From a virus: DNA of 34,853 bases. The notes under the pieces were generated by a model. The model ran no database searches. It had not been told where the DNA came from and saw nothing but the letters and a program-made list of their open reading frames with translations. Shown here in pieces: positions 32,472 to 34,853 of this stretch. The stretch is from IMG/VR virus record IMGVR_UViG_3300028384_000649, positions 1-34,853 of that record; one strand, given 5' to 3'. The translations under genes were made by a program, and so were the position numbers. Each line of letters starts with the position of its first letter. The first letter of the stretch is position 1.

Positions 32472-34171
32472 GGCATAGGTTCATCTATAACAATTTCATT
32501 ATGAGGAATAAAACAACCAGATTTTGGTTCCCATTTAAAATGTGCTTCAGCACCGTTTTCTCCTAAATTTTGAAATTTAACTTTAAGAACTTTTGCTTTA
32601 ACCGTTTTATTATCGTAATCACGGTGAACAAGCAAGCCATGATAAGAAGCATCGTACCACTCACCGCCTCCTTTAATATTATACATAGTTGGTTCTTCAA
32701 TTTTTCCATTTCCATCTTTATACATTTTAGTTGGATGAGCTACAATGATAACTAAAACATCATATTTTTTTGCAAAAATTTCAATTTTAGTAAGGTATTC
32801 CATTGTATACCTATTTACATCTTCTGTTTTAGCATCAACGTCTCTAACTTTATTAAACGGATCAATAACTAGGCACTTAATACCTTTTCTTTTCACTAAC
32901 TCTGCGCCTTTCTTTAAAACTGATTCTAAAGTATAACGCTCCATATCAATAAAGAAAAAGTTATCATTAACGTGCCCAGCTATTTGTTTCCATTTATCTC
33001 CTCCAATATCGGATCTTTTAGGCATATCTTGCCATACTTTACGCATAAGCTTATGAGCATGCAAAAATGTTGGTGCATTTTCAGGTGAAGCAAATGCTGT
33101 TTTCCACCCGTAATTAGCATTATAACCTACAACCATTTGGTCAACAAAATCAGACTTCCCACTAGAAGGAATACCAGTAACAGTAATAAATTGCCCGGTG
33201 TATGTTGAAAATATTTCATCAAAATTTTGTAAGCCAACTTGATAGCCCTTTTTAAATCCATTTTCAACAAAATCTGTAATCTCGCCTTCAATATCGTTAA
33301 GCGTTGTAACATTTTCGAGTGGTACTGGTTTGGCTTTGGTAATACACTGCGCCAGTTTTTCTCGTCCATATTTTAATAAATATTCATTAGCATCTTTACA
33401 ATCTTCAAAGTCTACGATATAACATATTTCCGCTCCTAATCTTCTAACTAATTCAGCACGTAGTGCAACACCTGGTTCATCTTGATCAACAGCTATAATT
33501 ATTTTTTCTTTATCAGTAAAATAATCAATACAGTTATCTAAATAATCTAAATTATTAGAATTTAAAGTGGCTCCATTTGGTACAGATACCACATTAGGTA
33601 TGCCAGCTTCATATAAGCTACAAACATCCATCTCGCCTTCCACAATAATACAATATTCATAACCAACAGTATTATCAATATTATAAAATATTTTTTCGGC
33701 TCCTTTATATAACTTAAAGTTTTTTCTAGCATCACGGTATTTTATGTTTATCAACTCACCCCCGGCATAATAATTGAAATGTATAGCATTTTCTTGCTTA
33801 CCGGTTTGCGGCATATATTCAGGGCCCTCAGTAATTTTTAAATCACTAAGTGTACCCTGAGATATACCACGTGTACCAAACCATTCTACAATCTTACTTC
33901 CTAAATCCTCATGCTTCACTTCTGGTTTTACGTACACTTTATCTGCATTACCTTTTCTTTGATAAGAATGCAGCTGAAAAGTTGAATTACAATTATGACA
34001 CGTACCAAGACCCCGTTCCCAATCATAAGAAGCACACTTACGCTTCTGATTCTCAGGTCTTCTATCAGAAGAACAAAGAGGACAGGTGCCCTCTTTTTTC
34101 CCTATCTGTAGATCGTATTGATTGAATTTATCAATCAAAAAACCATTGATCTCCGTATTATTTATTGTCAT
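32456..34171 (-). CDS. Bifunctional primase-helicase (T7 gp4-like)
   Basis: This 571-residue replication protein has three parts in order. A zinc-binding primase domain uses C30-x2-C33 and C58-x2-C61. A TOPRIM catalytic fold has E178 (VEGEMD) and D229/D231 (AVDQDEPG). A RecA-type DnaB-family helicase has Walker A GIPSSGKS (333-340), Walker B LVIDPFN (D437), VIIVAHPTK (about 474-482) and a C-terminal KGGGEWYDASYHGLLVHRD with the arginine-finger/H4 region. It primes lagging-strand synthesis and unwinds DNA at the fork as a hexamer. Length and architecture match T7 gp4 closely. It begins one base after the SSB-like gene stop and overlaps the next gene by 16 nt. No DNA polymerase is visible in the window, so it presumably lies farther right. 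Confidence 0.95.
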   Translation of the reverse strand: MTINNTEINGFLIDKFNQYDLQIGKKEGTCPLCSSDRRPENQKRKCASYDWERGLGTCHNCNSTFQLHSYQRKGNADKVYVKPEVKHEDLGSKIVEWFGTRGISQGTLSDLKITEGPEYMPQTGKQENAIHFNYYAGGELINIKYRDARKNFKLYKGAEKIFYNIDNTVGYEYCIIVEGEMDVCSLYEAGIPNVVSVPNGATLNSNNLDYLDNCIDYFTDKEKIIIAVDQDEPGVALRAELVRRLGAEICYIVDFEDCKDANEYLLKYGREKLAQCITKAKPVPLENVTTLNDIEGEITDFVENGFKKGYQVGLQNFDEIFSTYTGQFITVTGIPSSGKSDFVDQMVVGYNANYGWKTAFASPENAPTFLHAHKLMRKVWQDMPKRSDIGGDKWKQIAGHVNDNFFFIDMERYTLESVLKKGAELVKRKGIKCLVIDPFNKVRDVDAKTEDVNRYTMEYLTKIEIFAKKYDVLVIIVAHPTKMYKDGNGKIEEPTMYNIKGGGEWYDASYHGLLVHRDYDNKTVKAKVLKVKFQNLGENGAEAHFKWEPKSGCFIPHNEIVIDEPMPWEVG

Positions 34172-34172
34172 A

Positions 34173-34508
34173 TTAGAATGGTAAGTCGTCAGCTACTATT
34201 TGGTCAACAAAATCAGATCGTTTTGCTGGTGCAGATGCAGTTTGTAACGGCTGTCCGTCTCTAGGAACCGGCTGCGGAAATTCTCCGTTAGTCCATGCAA
34301 CTTGTACATTTCCTAAATAAGTTTTTTCCATTTTAGCATCTCTTTCTTCTTTAGTTTGAGATACAATAACTGGCCCTTGATTACCAAATTGGTCTACTTC
34401 ATCGTTGACTGTAATTGTGATAGGTAAGTATTTACCTTTTTTACCTTCAATGATTTTGTCTTTTGGTATGTTACTTAAATTAATACTGGTTTTAATTATT
34501 CCTGCCAT
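34173..34508 (-). CDS. Single-stranded DNA-binding-like protein
   Basis: This 111-residue protein ends in an acidic tail VADDLPF, the hallmark of SSB C-termini that recruit partner enzymes. The body (AGIIKTSINLSNIPKDKIIE, GKKGKYLPITITVNDEVDQF, GNQGPVIVSQTKEERD, KTYLGNVQVAW) is beta-rich and matches small OB-fold SSB-like proteins I recall from marine Bacteroidetes phages. A Pro/Ala linker (FPQPVPRDGQPLQTASAPAK) separates body and tail, as in bacterial SSBs. It lies directly upstream of the primase-helicase, with one base between, consistent with fork function. It is not closely similar to T7 gp2.5. Confidence 0.78.
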   Translation of the reverse strand: MAGIIKTSINLSNIPKDKIIEGKKGKYLPITITVNDEVDQFGNQGPVIVSQTKEERDAKMEKTYLGNVQVAWTNGEFPQPVPRDGQPLQTASAPAKRSDFVDQIVADDLPF

Positions 34509-34510
34509 AA

Positions 34511-34853
34511 TTATAATGTTTGGTTAATAAAATAGTTTTCTGGTTTAAAATTTTCTGTTTTGTAAAATAACTCATAAACATCAGTTGCTTTTTGTACTTT
34601 ATCTAAACCTGTTTGATAAAACTTATCAGACACATCAAATAAACCTAACTGATGAGTATTCTTGTCTACAACAATAAACAAAAAGTCATAATTAAATAAC
34701 TTATTATAGATATATGCTTGGCTGTCGTAATTATAACGCTTTGCACTGTATCTAAATGATTGAATATCATTTGTAGTTTTTAAATCAATAATTAATTTTT
34801 CATCATGATTTACAATATCCGCTTTGCCTTTCCATAAATTGTTTTCTATTTCA
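34511..34853 (-). CDS. PD-(D/E)XK exonuclease (RecB/Cas4-like), 5' part missing
   Basis: The frame is open from the right edge to a stop at 34511-34513, giving the C-terminal ~114 residues. It carries WKGKADIVNHDEKLIIDLKT, in which the D of KADI and the D-x-K of IIDLKT form the nuclease core. FRYSAKRYNYDSQAYIY follows, matching the conserved QxxxY motif (Q...Y) of RecB-family nucleases. The tail is NYFINQTL. Such phage exonucleases usually recombine with an annealing protein or degrade host DNA. It is the first gene of the visible - operon and ends two bases before the SSB-like start at 34508. The N-terminal part lies outside the window. Confidence 0.82.
   Translation of the reverse strand, partial: EIENNLWKGKADIVNHDEKLIIDLKTTNDIQSFRYSAKRYNYDSQAYIYNKLFNYDFLFIVVDKNTHQLGLFDVSDKFYQTGLDKVQKATDVYELFYKTENFKPENYFINQTL

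Noticed and set aside
1-34853. tRNA genes, CRISPR arrays, insertion sequences, integrase or attachment sites
   Set aside because: I saw no cloverleaf, spaced repeats, transposase or recombinase motifs, or flanking repeats; absence by eye is not proof.

Overview
The window is a 34.9-kb piece of a lytic-type tailed phage genome, most likely short-tailed (podovirus-like), from an AT-rich virus of a marine Bacteroidetes/Flavobacteriia-type host. The host inference rests on four things. Start codons follow A/T-rich leaders with almost no Shine-Dalgarno motifs. One phage protein has a typical flavobacterial signal peptide ending SNAQ. Codon use is AT-rich. The morphogenesis proteins (terminase, portal, neck, giant tail and giant ejection proteins) resemble those I recall from uncultured marine phages. 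No search was run, so taxonomy is inference. Both genome ends are missing: the first gene lacks its 5' part and the last gene runs off the right edge.

Left arm, 18-25869, + strand, virion assembly. The order is terminase large subunit (C-terminal nuclease part), portal, acidic scaffold-like protein, major capsid protein, a conserved capsid-proximal protein bracketed by two UNCG-tetraloop hairpins, two neck/adaptor-like proteins, a 2663-residue tail/stabilisation protein with beta-rich modules, a 107-residue companion, two Ala/Gln-rich or helical ejection-protein candidates, and a 2055-residue ejection (polyvalent-like) protein with an embedded HELLH metallopeptidase motif. The arm ends with four tiny genes: a pair of small basic Cys-containing proteins, then two small membrane proteins that are lysis (holin/spanin-type) candidates.

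A bidirectional terminator at 25876-25903 separates this arm from the convergent right arm.

Right arm, 34853-25902, - strand, DNA metabolism. In transcription order: PD-(D/E)XK exonuclease (partial), SSB-like protein, T7 gp4-type primase-helicase, a small unknown protein, thymidylate synthase, a secreted CAP-superfamily protein, a GIY-YIG-like/MazG fusion, a second small MazG-like protein, a PD-(D/E)XK endonuclease, three overlapping microgenes (57, 44 and 45 aa), nrdB, a zinc-ribbon/membrane protein, a small coiled-coil protein, and nrdA. Almost every junction overlaps by 1-20 nt (TAATG or ATGA fusions), so this looks like one translationally coupled operon. Together the genes supply dNTPs (NrdAB, ThyA, MazG), open and prime DNA (primase-helicase, SSB) and process it (two nucleases). 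DNA polymerase, RNA polymerase and endolysin are not in the window.

Points most worth a second look are the secreted CAP protein lacking the usual histidines, the microgene trio upstream of nrdB, the NrdB metal-site substitution, the GIY-YIG/MazG fusion, the paired hairpins after the capsid gene, and a fold-back inverted repeat at the left edge that probably marks an assembly or amplification chimera.
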